Counted from the stretch's first letter, positions 26,252 through 35,389 are shown. The stretch: 64,000 nt of DNA from Sediminibacterium ginsengisoli (GCF_900167075.1 NZ_FUWH01000001.1:372001-436000), one strand, 5' to 3'. The notes: generated by a model from the letters alone, not told the origin. Made by a program: numbers and translations.

Positions 26252-26277
26252 ATGAATGCCTTCCGGAGGGCATTCAT
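26252..26277. repeat. Inverted repeat after the DUF4440 gene
   Basis: ATGAATGCC (26252-26260) and GGCATTCAT (26269-26277) are perfect complements around an eight-base loop. There is no T run on either side, so it is not a classic terminator; RNA stabilisation is possible. Confidence 0.55.
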
Positions 26278-26347
26278 GAAGCGAGGTTTTATCTGAATAT
26301 CGCAAAGACAAACAGTATCTTCAACCGCAGTTTAATTAAGTTTGTTT

Positions 26348-26692
26348 CTATTCGCGCTTTAGCACTTCCCGCACTTCAATATTTCCGCCAGCCTGCTCAA
26401 AGATCGGATTAAGCTTTGCCAGTTCTACTGCTTCGTCGATGGTTTCCGCTTTTACAACAACGTAACCACTGATGAATGCACTGTTTTCCGTATGTGGCCC
26501 GTCGGTCACTACGCTGCCTGTTTGTATGGTTTTAGCCGTTGCGGGGAATGGCAAAAGCGTGTTGCCCTTGTCTGCAAGCCTGCCCAGTGCTGTGATTTTG
26601 GCCAGCCAGTTCATACGTGCCTGCATTTGTTCGGGCGATGGCCTGAAGTTGGCAATGTCTTTTAATCTGAAGATCAACGCAAATTCTTTCAT
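26348..26692 (-). CDS. YCII-related protein
   Basis: The 114-residue protein fits the YciI-like dimeric ferredoxin-fold family, with MKEFALIFRLKD as the first strand and VTDGPHTENSAFISGYVVVKAETIDEA as the core. In Bacteroidetes and actinobacteria such proteins are often called PhnB/DGPF-type, after the DGP motif seen here as DGPHTE. The function is not known. I use ATG at 26692 since the longer frame has no family-like N-terminus. Confidence 0.8.
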   Translation of the reverse strand: MKEFALIFRLKDIANFRPSPEQMQARMNWLAKITALGRLADKGNTLLPFPATAKTIQTGSVVTDGPHTENSAFISGYVVVKAETIDEAVELAKLNPIFEQAGGNIEVREVLKRE

Positions 26693-26948
26693 TTTTAAAG
26701 TTTGTTGTTCATATGATAACGATTGACGTTTTGTAATGGGGACAGTTCTGCGATTGTTTCTGCTCAGCAAAAAATAAAAAGTTCGGTATATTGTATTGGC
26801 AGCATCGGGCTATGAATTTACATGCGCCAAAGACATCGGGAATCTGCGGTTTACAAGATGCAAACACGGGAGCTGAAGTGGCGTAACTAATTGTTATGCA
26901 AAAAGACTATGTAACAATAATTCTCTTTTGTATATTGATTTCGCATCC

Positions 26949-28115
26949 ATGCGCACATCAAAAAACCATACCCGTAAACCAAATACCAGGCAGGAAACTA
27001 TTGCTTTTTCTTCCGGTATTTCCAAACCTGCTGTAAAGCCTTTTCATGCGGTAAAAGCCGGCAGCCCGCCCGTTGTACAACGTTATACCGAAGAGGACGG
27101 CGCCAAGGTCTCTGAAAACAGGGAATTTGCAGTAAAAAAGGAAGGGCTGGCAGACAGTGAGCTGTATGTTAGGGATGGCATACAGCCCAGAGATCTGGAT
27201 GTTGCCACATTTACTCCAGGCGCTGCTTCAGAGGATCATCCTTACGGGATGAAAAAAGTAGAAAAGACCCTGTTGATGAGTACAGACGATATTCAGCGGA
27301 TTCATTGTGGTGACTTTGCAAGAAGGGCTACAGGCATCGGGGAGAACGTAGAGAATGGAACTGCGCCTCCGGGCCGCAGTCTCTATACAGAACTTACCTG
27401 GGGCATCAGTCCGGATGAGAGAACACAACGCAGCAACTGGGGAAATCACTATGCACCTGTGATCCTTGCAGACGGGGGCGACAGAGGCACTTTCGAAACT
27501 GCTGTTCATGTTGATCATGCATGGTTTGGTATTTACGGACAGGCCAGAGGTCAGACTTTCCGGATAAAAACTGTAATAGCTGATATAAAACTGGCTGTAT
27601 CAAGAAAAATACTGGATGAGGAGACGGGCATAAAATTATTGACGGCCGTAAATGAATACATAAGTTCGGGTGAGAGAACAATAGAAGACGATAAATACCT
27701 GCAGAAGGAATTGGAGGCAATAGCCGAAATGGAAGGAAAAGATCCCGATATAGACGAAAAGTTCAAGGCGGCGGCAGAAAAGAAAAGATTGGAAGAAGAA
27801 GCCGAAAGAATTGAAATGGAAAGGGTATGGGGGCTCTTCAGAGACGAGGATGCAAATACAGTTTGGGAAGCTATTAAAGAGATCAATCCTTCGTCTTTAA
27901 AATATGGATTACTTCACAAGATCGAAACTAAGGCGAAGGAGGAAAACCAAACAGTAATGCTGGTAAAAATACAACGCTGCAAGGAATTGAATGACGAACG
28001 TCTGGGCGTGAAAAAGCGTGGCGGAATGAGCACAACGAGTAAAGTAACGATTGGTGCGGGTATTATAGCAGCCGGTGTATTAATCGCATGGCTACTTACC
28101 AGGAAGAAAAAATAA
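26949..28115 (+). CDS. Putative secreted effector with Cys/His pair and C-terminal membrane helix
   Basis: I do not recognise a named family for this 388-residue protein. The N-terminus (KPAVKPFHAVKAGSPPVVQR) resembles leaders of polymorphic or contractile-injection-linked cargo proteins of Bacteroidetes. The middle has HCGDFARRATG with Cys120 and NWGNHYAPVILADGGDRGTF with His167, the spacing and context of a papain-like or transglutaminase-like Cys/His fold. A charged coiled-coil follows (about residues 235-285), and the last 25 residues are a membrane helix closed by RKKK. ATG 26949 is preferred over the TTG at 26928. Activity is inference. Confidence 0.55.
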   Translation: MRTSKNHTRKPNTRQETIAFSSGISKPAVKPFHAVKAGSPPVVQRYTEEDGAKVSENREFAVKKEGLADSELYVRDGIQPRDLDVATFTPGAASEDHPYGMKKVEKTLLMSTDDIQRIHCGDFARRATGIGENVENGTAPPGRSLYTELTWGISPDERTQRSNWGNHYAPVILADGGDRGTFETAVHVDHAWFGIYGQARGQTFRIKTVIADIKLAVSRKILDEETGIKLLTAVNEYISSGERTIEDDKYLQKELEAIAEMEGKDPDIDEKFKAAAEKKRLEEEAERIEMERVWGLFRDEDANTVWEAIKEINPSSLKYGLLHKIETKAKEENQTVMLVKIQRCKELNDERLGVKKRGGMSTTSKVTIGAGIIAAGVLIAWLLTRKKK

Positions 28116-28234
28116 GTGATATTATTAATTTAAGATAAACCGCAATACCAGGCTGGTAGGTTACCTATGTTACCAGAGCGGAACTTAACAGCAAACTGCT
28201 TAGAACTACAGGCATGACGGCCTGGCCGGTAACC

Positions 28235-28963
28235 TCAATTCTTACTTTTTTTATCATCTCTGTACAATAATCGCCTGACAGAAACAAGGTGTGCGAATAA
28301 AACAACAGGAACAATAAAAGTTGGTAACCAGCTGAAAGGGAAATATAAAATGCCGATGTTGGGTTGATCGAACGCAAATTTTTGAAGCGGGGAAGGCGTT
28401 GATAAAAAAGCATTCACAACGATATTAAGCAGCAGCGCCAGGCAGAGGAGGTTCCATACAAGAATTCCTTTCCGCGTGATTTTTGCTTTTTTAAAACCCA
28501 GCCAGGCAATGAGCGGCGCTGTAATACCCGCAATGATATCAAAATTCCGCCCTTCAAAAGTCATCAGGCCGGGAATGGCTTTGTTCAGGAAAAGCCAGAA
28601 CAATACGATCTCCACGGGAATCCTGACAATATGCAGACAGGTAAGGTTAACTAAAGGAAGGCTGTCGATAAATGTCCGCCCTTTTTTTGTTGCGAATAAG
28701 ATGATGATTGTAGCGATCGGCGGCATTACCCCGAACAAAACAATTTTCGGAGGCAGCGCATCCGTGCCGGTATTATACACGTTCTTAAATGTAAGAACCG
28801 CCTGGATCGCCAGCCATAGAAGCAAACAGGCAGTGATCCTGCCGGCATTCTGTCTTACTGTTTGTGTCGCAGCATTTCTGATTGTCAGAAAGAATAGCAA
28901 AAGTGTAACTAATGCTGTAAGCCCGAAAAACAGGGGCACATATATGGGCAGGGATGGTAACAT
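28235..28963 (-). CDS. Integral membrane protein, unknown function
   Basis: The 242-residue protein is very hydrophobic, with six or seven membrane segments spread over its length and a basic C-terminus ending DDKKSKN. I see no transporter or enzyme motif. It is a single gene on the minus strand, placed between the effector-like gene and the small membrane peptide gene. It could belong to one of the many DUF membrane families. Confidence 0.7.
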   Translation of the reverse strand: MLPSLPIYVPLFFGLTALVTLLLFFLTIRNAATQTVRQNAGRITACLLLWLAIQAVLTFKNVYNTGTDALPPKIVLFGVMPPIATIIILFATKKGRTFIDSLPLVNLTCLHIVRIPVEIVLFWLFLNKAIPGLMTFEGRNFDIIAGITAPLIAWLGFKKAKITRKGILVWNLLCLALLLNIVVNAFLSTPSPLQKFAFDQPNIGILYFPFSWLPTFIVPVVLFAHLVSVRRLLYRDDKKSKN

Positions 28964-29188
28964 GGTTATTTTGAATACTGCAAGATAATTTTATTCTGAA
29001 TACATGTGTGCGTGCAACTTACTAAGGAAAAAGTATTTCAGGTAGCAAAAAAACTTGCATATGTCTTTTTTTATTTGCAACTTGGTGATCTCCCCCTGAA
29101 ATCCAATCCGATATCCTGAGACATCTTTTATCGTATGCGTCAATCGCATAGGGATCATGCTTTTATTTAATAACCATAAACTAAACCC

Positions 29189-29338
29189 ATGGGAAATTTA
29201 GGTTTTCAGGAACTGCTCCTGATCATATTCGTCATTGTAGGATTTCCATTATTTTTTTATTGGCTTGGCAAACGGTCAGGTTATAAACAGGGCCAGCTGG
29301 ATATGTACAAGAAAATGGAGGAGGAGAGGCGACGCTAA
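29189..29338 (+). CDS. 49-residue single-pass membrane peptide
   Basis: This short frame begins ATG at 29189 and stops at 29336-29338. It encodes MGNLGFQELLLIIF, a hydrophobic helix through FPLFFYWLG, then a charged tail GQLDMYKKMEEERRR. The layout (short exposed start, one helix, amphipathic charged tail) recalls TatA-type or signal-anchor peptides but lacks enough length for TatA. It lies 45 bp before a GYF_2-domain membrane protein and is probably co-transcribed with it. Confidence 0.6.
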   Translation: MGNLGFQELLLIIFVIVGFPLFFYWLGKRSGYKQGQLDMYKKMEEERRR

Positions 29339-29383
29339 GCTGTTCAATACTAACCGCTAACTAACATTATATCAAAACCAGCT

Positions 29384-30079
29384 ATGCAGTATTTTTTACA
29401 TGATGGCCAGGATCAATATGGCCCTTTTACCTTAGATGAATTACGTAGTCAATCGCTTTTAAAACCTGATACACTGGTGTGGTGTGAAGGAATGACGGAG
29501 TGGCTTAAAGCAAGTCACATCGAAGAGTTAAAAGCTGTGCTTAAATCTGTTCCTCCGCCATTGGTAAAGCCTCCGGCTATTACAATTCCTGGCACAAAAG
29601 CTTCACCTGCGCCTTTAATGCTTCAACCTGCATCTTCAGGATTTGCAGCATGGAAAGCCATTGCAATTATTGTAGTTGTATTGGTTTTGGCTTATGCAGG
29701 TTACGCTGTATATGATAAACAACAACAAGAAAACCAGGAACAGGAGCGTATTGTCCGCGAGGAAAGCCTGAAGAAGCAGGTCAGGGATAATATCCGCGCA
29801 TATGTACAGGCCGGAAACAGCGAATACAGGATAAGTGTTCTAGGTGGCGTTTATGGCTTGAGTATTACTGTCTCTAATCAAACAGAGTACCTGCTTGATA
29901 ATGTGCGGGTGCTGATCAGGTATATAAAAGCCAATGGAGAAACATGGAAAGAAGAAACGCTTGATTTCGCACTGGTTCCTCCTAACAATAAAATGACTTT
30001 GCGTGCGCCGGATAGTGATCGCGGAACGAGCGTGGATTATAAGATCGTTTCGATTAAATCCGAAGCGTTGGGTTTATAA
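29384..30079 (+). CDS. GYF_2 (DUF4339) domain membrane protein
   Basis: The 231-residue protein starts with a GYF_2 domain (about residues 1-50) with the hallmark FLHDGQDQYGPFTLDEL and WCEGMTEWLKA. A proline-rich linker, one membrane helix at about 87-108 and a C-terminal domain of about 120 residues follow. GYF-type folds bind proline-rich peptides, so it may be an adaptor facing the cytoplasm. The C-terminal half has beta-sandwich-like alternation but no motif that I can name. Confidence 0.75.
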   Translation: MQYFLHDGQDQYGPFTLDELRSQSLLKPDTLVWCEGMTEWLKASHIEELKAVLKSVPPPLVKPPAITIPGTKASPAPLMLQPASSGFAAWKAIAIIVVVLVLAYAGYAVYDKQQQENQEQERIVREESLKKQVRDNIRAYVQAGNSEYRISVLGGVYGLSITVSNQTEYLLDNVRVLIRYIKANGETWKEETLDFALVPPNNKMTLRAPDSDRGTSVDYKIVSIKSEALGL

Positions 30080-30084
30080 AAAAC

Positions 30085-30118
30085 AACTTTTGGAAAGTTC
30101 CGGAACTTTCCAAAAGTT
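30085..30118. repeat. Perfect 34-bp palindrome, copy 2 (likely bidirectional terminator)
   Basis: AACTTTTGGAAAGTTCC (30085-30101) is followed directly by its exact complement to 30118. It sits 6 bp after the GYF_2 gene stop and 13 bp before the end of the convergent lipoprotein gene, where a shared terminator would be expected. Same family as 952-984 and 30991-31024. Confidence 0.85.
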
Positions 30119-30130
30119 ACGTTTACATGT

Positions 30131-30883
30131 TCAGTAATACCTATACCTCACCGAATCCACATCATTCCCGTAAGGTGCATAAGAAACATAACTTTCCTTT
30201 ACCAGCCTGCTGCTATTATAGCTGTATTGTACGGATGTTCTTTTATTAAATGTTCCCATTGCATAATGGTATTGTTCTTCCGTTGCCAGCTGATTGTGGC
30301 TGTATGTGTATAGAAATTTATAGGAAGGCTGGTTCCGGCCATCCAGCAATTGCACTTCAACAGGTTGTGTGCCCTGGTATTTTGTTTCCTTCACTTTAAG
30401 TAACACGGCATTTACATCATAGGTTCTGCGTTTGGTTTCAAGGTTATTGGTGTATTCAACTCCGGTCGCTTCCGTGTTATCATAACGGGCTGCTGCTGCG
30501 TTGTAAATTGAGATGACATAACTTTTGAGGAAGATGCCCTGGTAGAAATATTCCTCACGTGCTGCCGGCTTGAATTGATGTGCGGCAATATCATAATCGA
30601 ACCGGTATTTTTCGGAAAGAAAACCCTGGCGGTAGATAAGACTGTCGTAAGAAACCTGTTCTTCCGTGCCGTTATTTAAAACTACTGTCCGTTCGATCTT
30701 GCGTAAAGTGTCGTTCACATAGATAAATAAATCCCGGCTGCTGTGGTAAAGATTGTTGGGTGCCAGGTAGTAAATCTTTTCTTTCAGCCTGTTGCTGGTG
30801 CCGGTAAGGGTAACATCTGCTGGTTTGGTGCAGGCAGAGAAACTGATCATCGCAATGATCACTGCAAAGAATCCGTATTTCAT
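30131..30883 (-). CDS. Predicted lipoprotein, unknown function
   Basis: The 250-residue protein has a lipobox at ISFSACTK, so it is lipid-anchored after Cys18 or so. The mature chain is rich in Tyr and in repeated two-strand patterns such as YDSLIYRQGFLSEKYRFDYD and YTYSHNQLATEEQYHYA, which look like YD-type beta repeats. No catalytic motif is seen. Start at ATG 30883 places the signal peptide at the N-terminus. Confidence 0.7.
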   Translation of the reverse strand: MKYGFFAVIIAMISFSACTKPADVTLTGTSNRLKEKIYYLAPNNLYHSSRDLFIYVNDTLRKIERTVVLNNGTEEQVSYDSLIYRQGFLSEKYRFDYDIAAHQFKPAAREEYFYQGIFLKSYVISIYNAAAARYDNTEATGVEYTNNLETKRRTYDVNAVLLKVKETKYQGTQPVEVQLLDGRNQPSYKFLYTYSHNQLATEEQYHYAMGTFNKRTSVQYSYNSSRLVKESYVSYAPYGNDVDSVRYRYY

Positions 30884-30990
30884 AAAAGTTGCTTTATTTT
30901 CTTCTATGATACACACAATGGCCGGCGGGTGATGATTTTTAGTTCAACTGCTGATAGTTGTGTTTAAAATGAAGCTCAGGCCTGATAGGG

Positions 30991-31024
30991 AGCTTTTGGA
31001 AAGTTCCGGAACTTTCCAAAAGCT
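30991..31024. repeat. Perfect 34-bp palindrome, copy 3
   Basis: AGCTTTTGGAAAGTTCC (30991-31007) is followed directly by its exact complement to 31024. Unlike copy 2, it lies between two divergent genes, 108 bp upstream of the lipoprotein start and 49 bp upstream of algH. It therefore cannot be a terminator for either gene. Confidence 0.85.
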
Positions 31025-31072
31025 GGTTCCGGGAAAATTGGATTATATTGTTTCTGTATTTACCCCGAGAAT

Positions 31073-31534
31073 ATGCAGCAAATATCCCAAACTTCTATCC
31101 TTGTCGCTACCAGCCTGCTGGACGGCAGCGATTTTGAAAACGCCCGTGTTTTTATTCATCATTCGGATCAAAAAGATGTGGTTGGCTTTATACTGAACAA
31201 ACCTTTCAACAGGAGCCTCAATGAACTGGCTGAATTTTCTCACAGTAATCCTGTGCCTTTGTTCAATGGCGGCCCGGTTGATCACGAACATCTTTTTGTA
31301 TTGCACCGCAGACCGGATCTGATACCCGGCGGCGAACCCATTGGCGATGATGTGTATTTCGGTGGCGATTTTCAGCAGGCTGTAAACCTGCTCAATAACG
31401 GCTCACTTCCCGAAAGCGACATCCGTATTTTTATCGGTTATTGCGGCTGGGACAAAGAACAGCTCGATGAAGAGATCGGAGAAGGCAGTTGGACAGTTAC
31501 TGCGAATGGCGGCAAGGGGATATTCTCTTTTTAA
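31073..31534 (+). CDS. algH: YqgE/AlgH family protein
   Basis: The 153-residue protein matches the YqgE/AlgH fold: N-terminal SILVATSLLDGSDFENARVFI, the FILNKPFNRSL strand and the PLFNGGPV loop. The FIGYCGWDKEQLDEEI segment is the most conserved part of the family. The name comes from an alginate regulator in Pseudomonas, but the biochemical role is not settled. It is a single gene. Confidence 0.92.
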   Translation: MQQISQTSILVATSLLDGSDFENARVFIHHSDQKDVVGFILNKPFNRSLNELAEFSHSNPVPLFNGGPVDHEHLFVLHRRPDLIPGGEPIGDDVYFGGDFQQAVNLLNNGSLPESDIRIFIGYCGWDKEQLDEEIGEGSWTVTANGGKGIFSF

Positions 31535-31607
31535 CATACCCAGCACCGTGGTTTTTCCCGGATGTATCATAATTCTAAGTTGGTATATTTAATGCCATTA
31601 TCTTACT

Positions 31608-34600
31608 GTGCAAAAAACATCCGTACATACCAATGCCACACAGCCTGTTGCAGATACGAGGCAGGGTAATAACGGAATGAGTTTACCTGCTGTCGGTCTT
31701 CTTCAGGAAAGAAACTACAGCCAGCCGGGGGCACAAAATCCCTATACGTTTAATCCGGACGGTCCGCCAGTGCAAGGATTTTTTACCCGCGTTAATGATA
31801 ATTCCGGAATGCAGTATCGGAATGGAGTTTCTTTCCGGCCAGGTACAGCAACCTCGCAAAATGGCAGCGGGTCTGCTCAGTTACAGTCGTGGCCTGAAGC
31901 ACAGCGGCAGCGCATGAACACAATAGGTGAAACTGCGATCTCATCCGGGAGCACGGTGGTTCAGGGCGTATTCAAAAAAATAGATACCTATTATATTGAC
32001 GAAGAAAGTAAGGAGACCTATTATTTCGACCGGCAGCTCGATGATAATATATACAGCCTGTACAATCATCTGTATCGTGTTATTATGAATGCTAACGGCG
32101 AATTGCTGAAAAAATATCCGCTGGACAAAAATGATTACATGCCTGACCTGGCAAAAGAATTCCGGCAGCCGGAACAATTATCAGCTACAGAGGAAGACGG
32201 AGACATGTTCTATCCGGAAGAACATGTCGGTCCCGGCATTAAAGAAGAAACCGGCGCGAAGATCGGTAAACTCACTACTGATCTCACAGCACAGATAAGG
32301 TTGCTGCCAATGAGCCAGGGCAGTAATAAAGATGGCCAGTTCAACGAATATAAATATACGGCAAATCAGATCTGGGTTTCGTCTGTAGAACTCGGGGATC
32401 TCGACAGGCCGGAAACCCAGTTTGATAATCAGGAATCGCATACTGTTTCCTGGACCCTTGTACGTAATGGCATCATGGCGCTGAAAGATCAGACCCTGCA
32501 GGATTTTGTGCTTTACCTGAAACAGGCTTTTGATGAACTTGCTGTTTTTACTCATGAACTGGAAGGTAAGATCCTGAGCGAAATGGCGACAGGAAATAAT
32601 TTGCTTCAATCAATGGCCGAGCACAAGCTACCGCTTGCTGTATGGCAAACGCTTACCTCCAGGCTGCTGATCCAGTACTTGCAGGTTTACCAGCTTAGCT
32701 CCGCTGCAACATATAAAAGAGGACCGGCCAAAGGACATGGAGAATCGCACGCAAGAAAACGACTGGAAGATGACAACAGGGAGGCTGAACAGCATAAAAA
32801 ATGCTCCCGCAGCAATGCCAAGATCGCATTGGATATAGCAAAACTGCTCGATGTTCAATTCAGGGTGGATTCACTCGGTGTGCAGGAATATGCATTTGCA
32901 ATCAAGCACTGGATAGAGATGTTGGATAGTTATCTGCCGTCCCTGATGGCGTATTGCAAGGATGATATACTGAAACCCGTTCTGGAAAAGCAGCTGGCTG
33001 TGTCTTTTAAACGTGAACTTGGGTTGGATGATGATGATAACGTGATAGTGATGGAACTGCTGGATAATTACAACTACAGCCATGTCATGTCTAAAAAGAA
33101 AAACGTAGAAAGTAGCGTCAAAATAAAAAAACTAGACGTGAATAAAATCGATATCGGGCAACTGCAGACCAGTTTTGTAGCTAATATTGGCATTAGACCG
33201 GAAGAACAGGGCACCAACCAGAACAGGACAGTTGTTGACGGACAAAGCTTTACAGACAAATCGTACCTGGTAGGCGATCTTTCCGTAAGGGATATCATGA
33301 TCAGCGACCAGGACCGGCCCAAGACCAAATTCATCAAAGACCAGAAATCGCATACAGTTCCATGGACGCTTGTACGTAATACCATCACGAGTTTCCAGGG
33401 TCAGCCTGTTATAAGATTGCTGAAATATCTTCATGACAGGTTTGAAGAACTGGCAAACGATGTTAGTCATACCAATGGGAAAGAGCTTGTAGTAGCTGGT
33501 CTGAAAAAGATCAATGACTGTACAGGCAGCCATTTTGTTGATGAATGGCAGGCGGAGATCAGCGAGATCGTTCGTTCTTATTTCATTGCGCACCAGGTAG
33601 CAGAATCCACGTCTTATATCAATCCGAAAGAGGCGGACCGGGCATTGGGACATGGAGAAAGTTCACATATGAAAGTATTGCGCAGAAATGAATATACACT
33701 TTCCAGCAGGGGAGGTATTATTGATGATGAGGAACGGATCGGTACTGCCGTTAAATCTATGTTCGATGCAGAAATAACAAATTCATTCGGCGAGAAGAAT
33801 GTCAGGAATGCTTACAAGGGGCTGTTGCATATGATGAACGCCTCATTTCCTGTCATTATGAAGCACTACGGCCAAGCAATACAGGAAAAAATGATGGAAG
33901 AGACAGTGGGCAGTGGCAGAAAACTGGGCGAGCTCATGGCTGATAAATCACTCGAAGATAAAAATAGTCTTTTCGGGCCAGTCAATCTTGGTATGGATGA
34001 GAACCCGTTCGGTGACGATTCGCTGATAAATGAACATGGATTTATCAGGGCGCAGCATATGCCTGATTTCATCCAGGCATATCGCAGTGATCTCGCATTG
34101 TCCAATGCTTTCCTGACTGAAGGTGAAGGCCAGATTGCAGCAACTTATCTTGGGCTGACCTTAGAAGTATACAGCGCGAGTCCGAAGGGAAATATTACTA
34201 ATATTCAGAATCCCGGTGGCGGCGATTGCCTGATCCATGCCCTTGTTCAGGCCTTTAATATAAAAGCCGGAAAAGCGCCTGGTGAAGCAAGTGCCGAAGA
34301 GATACTCGCTATACGGAAACATATTGCAGCGGAACTGTCGGATGAAACGATCGAAAATCTCTGTATAGCTGCCGTTACAGGTAAAATCGTGGGAATAGAT
34401 GAGCCCGGGTTGGGCCCGAAAATGCGTAACCTGCTTAGGAATCCGGCCATCATGTATGCAAAAACAGTAAGATTGTTTGACAACGATAATTACAAAGAAG
34501 CACCAGATGATTTTCCCAATATCGGTAACCTGGAGGATGATAATGTGCAGGATGCACCGGTAACAGGCCCTGTGTCAACATTCGGAGGCGGCGAAGCTGA

Positions 34601-34664
34601 TAGAAAACTGGCATTGTTATGTGAGGGAAATCACTATATCCTCATGCGCAATAATGATGCATAA
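31608..34664 (+). CDS. Large effector-like protein: duplicated module plus OTU-like cysteine protease domain
   Basis: This 1018-residue protein (GTG start; an in-frame stop lies at 31590) has a Gln/Asn/Pro-rich N-terminus without a signal peptide, with SLPAVGLLQE and STVVQG motifs like polymorphic cargo proteins. A module occurs twice. Copy 1 (about 218-480) has SHTVSWTLVRN at 277 and GHGESH at 376; copy 2 (about 513-780) has SHTVPWTLVRN at 581 and GHGESS at 681. The C-terminal ~150 residues carry GGGDCLIHAL with Asp873-Cys874 and a late His1009 in EGNHYILM, the layout of OTU-family deubiquitinase-like cysteine proteases. It may therefore be an effector aimed at other cells. Domain call is from motifs only. 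Confidence 0.6.
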   Translation: MQKTSVHTNATQPVADTRQGNNGMSLPAVGLLQERNYSQPGAQNPYTFNPDGPPVQGFFTRVNDNSGMQYRNGVSFRPGTATSQNGSGSAQLQSWPEAQRQRMNTIGETAISSGSTVVQGVFKKIDTYYIDEESKETYYFDRQLDDNIYSLYNHLYRVIMNANGELLKKYPLDKNDYMPDLAKEFRQPEQLSATEEDGDMFYPEEHVGPGIKEETGAKIGKLTTDLTAQIRLLPMSQGSNKDGQFNEYKYTANQIWVSSVELGDLDRPETQFDNQESHTVSWTLVRNGIMALKDQTLQDFVLYLKQAFDELAVFTHELEGKILSEMATGNNLLQSMAEHKLPLAVWQTLTSRLLIQYLQVYQLSSAATYKRGPAKGHGESHARKRLEDDNREAEQHKKCSRSNAKIALDIAKLLDVQFRVDSLGVQEYAFAIKHWIEMLDSYLPSLMAYCKDDILKPVLEKQLAVSFKRELGLDDDDNVIVMELLDNYNYSHVMSKKKNVESSVKIKKLDVNKIDIGQLQTSFVANIGIRPEEQGTNQNRTVVDGQSFTDKSYLVGDLSVRDIMISDQDRPKTKFIKDQKSHTVPWTLVRNTITSFQGQPVIRLLKYLHDRFEELANDVSHTNGKELVVAGLKKINDCTGSHFVDEWQAEISEIVRSYFIAHQVAESTSYINPKEADRALGHGESSHMKVLRRNEYTLSSRGGIIDDEERIGTAVKSMFDAEITNSFGEKNVRNAYKGLLHMMNASFPVIMKHYGQAIQEKMMEETVGSGRKLGELMADKSLEDKNSLFGPVNLGMDENPFGDDSLINEHGFIRAQHMPDFIQAYRSDLALSNAFLTEGEGQIAATYLGLTLEVYSASPKGNITNIQNPGGGDCLIHALVQAFNIKAGKAPGEASAEEILAIRKHIAAELSDETIENLCIAAVTGKIVGIDEPGLGPKMRNLLRNPAIMYAKTVRLFDNDNYKEAPDDFPNIGNLEDDNVQDAPVTGPVSTFGGGEADRKLALLCEGNHYILMRNNDA

Positions 34665-34744
34665 CAGGTAACATTAAGCAGGTATCCCGAACCGTACATC
34701 AAACTGGCTTTTATCTTCCTGCATTTTCCTTTTATATTTGAATC

Positions 34745-35389
34745 ATGCTGCATAATCATCATTTCCGCTCGTACGGAAGCCTTGTGAAAGGATGGCTTGC
34801 CGGTATCGTACTGCTTGTGTCTTTAACACAGGCCAATGCCCAGTATGTGAACGACCGTATCGTCTGGTCTGACCGAAAACTTACCGCGAAAGATTTTAAA
34901 CAGCGTTTCGATACTTCGATGATCAAAGATGAGCCGAGAGCCGTGGCGCATATCAGTACCACGATATGGTTCGATTATAAAGAAACGGACAAAAAGGAAC
35001 TGATCTTCGATGTGTATGCCTACTTCAACCCCGATTTTTCCTGGGTAAAGCCGGGTTTCAGGCATGATGGGCAGGTGATGAATCATGAACGGTTCCATTT
35101 TAACCTGGCTGAACTCTATGCCCGCAAAGTCCGTAAACTGCTCAGCACCTATACCTTTAACCCGGATACCTATAAAGTACAGATCGCCGCTTTCCAGAAA
35201 AAGTTCAGCGATGAAATGCGCGCACAGCAAAAGCGTTATGACGAGGAAACGGTACACGGAACAAAAGTGCATACGCAGGCCGACTGGGAAGATGCCATTA
35301 AAAGGGAGCTGGAAGAATTGGACACCTACCGGAAGGAGAAACACATGCGTCCGAACAGGTCGCTGATGAACGCCACAGCGCAGAATTAG
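34745..35389 (+). CDS. DUF922-like predicted zinc protease, exported
   Basis: The 214-residue protein has a hydrophobic signal ending near TQANAQ and a DUF922-type body. HERFHFNLAELYARKVR contains a HExxH zinc motif in the position typical of the family. The C-terminal third is a charged helical segment. DUF922 proteins are predicted metalloproteases; no substrate is known. It lies 80 bp after the large effector-like gene on the same strand, so co-expression is possible but not shown. Confidence 0.78.
   Translation: MLHNHHFRSYGSLVKGWLAGIVLLVSLTQANAQYVNDRIVWSDRKLTAKDFKQRFDTSMIKDEPRAVAHISTTIWFDYKETDKKELIFDVYAYFNPDFSWVKPGFRHDGQVMNHERFHFNLAELYARKVRKLLSTYTFNPDTYKVQIAAFQKKFSDEMRAQQKRYDEETVHGTKVHTQADWEDAIKRELEELDTYRKEKHMRPNRSLMNATAQN

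Noticed and set aside
30960..31196. 78-residue plus-strand frame starting before algH
   Set aside because: It overlaps the third palindrome and the start of algH in another frame and has no family likeness.
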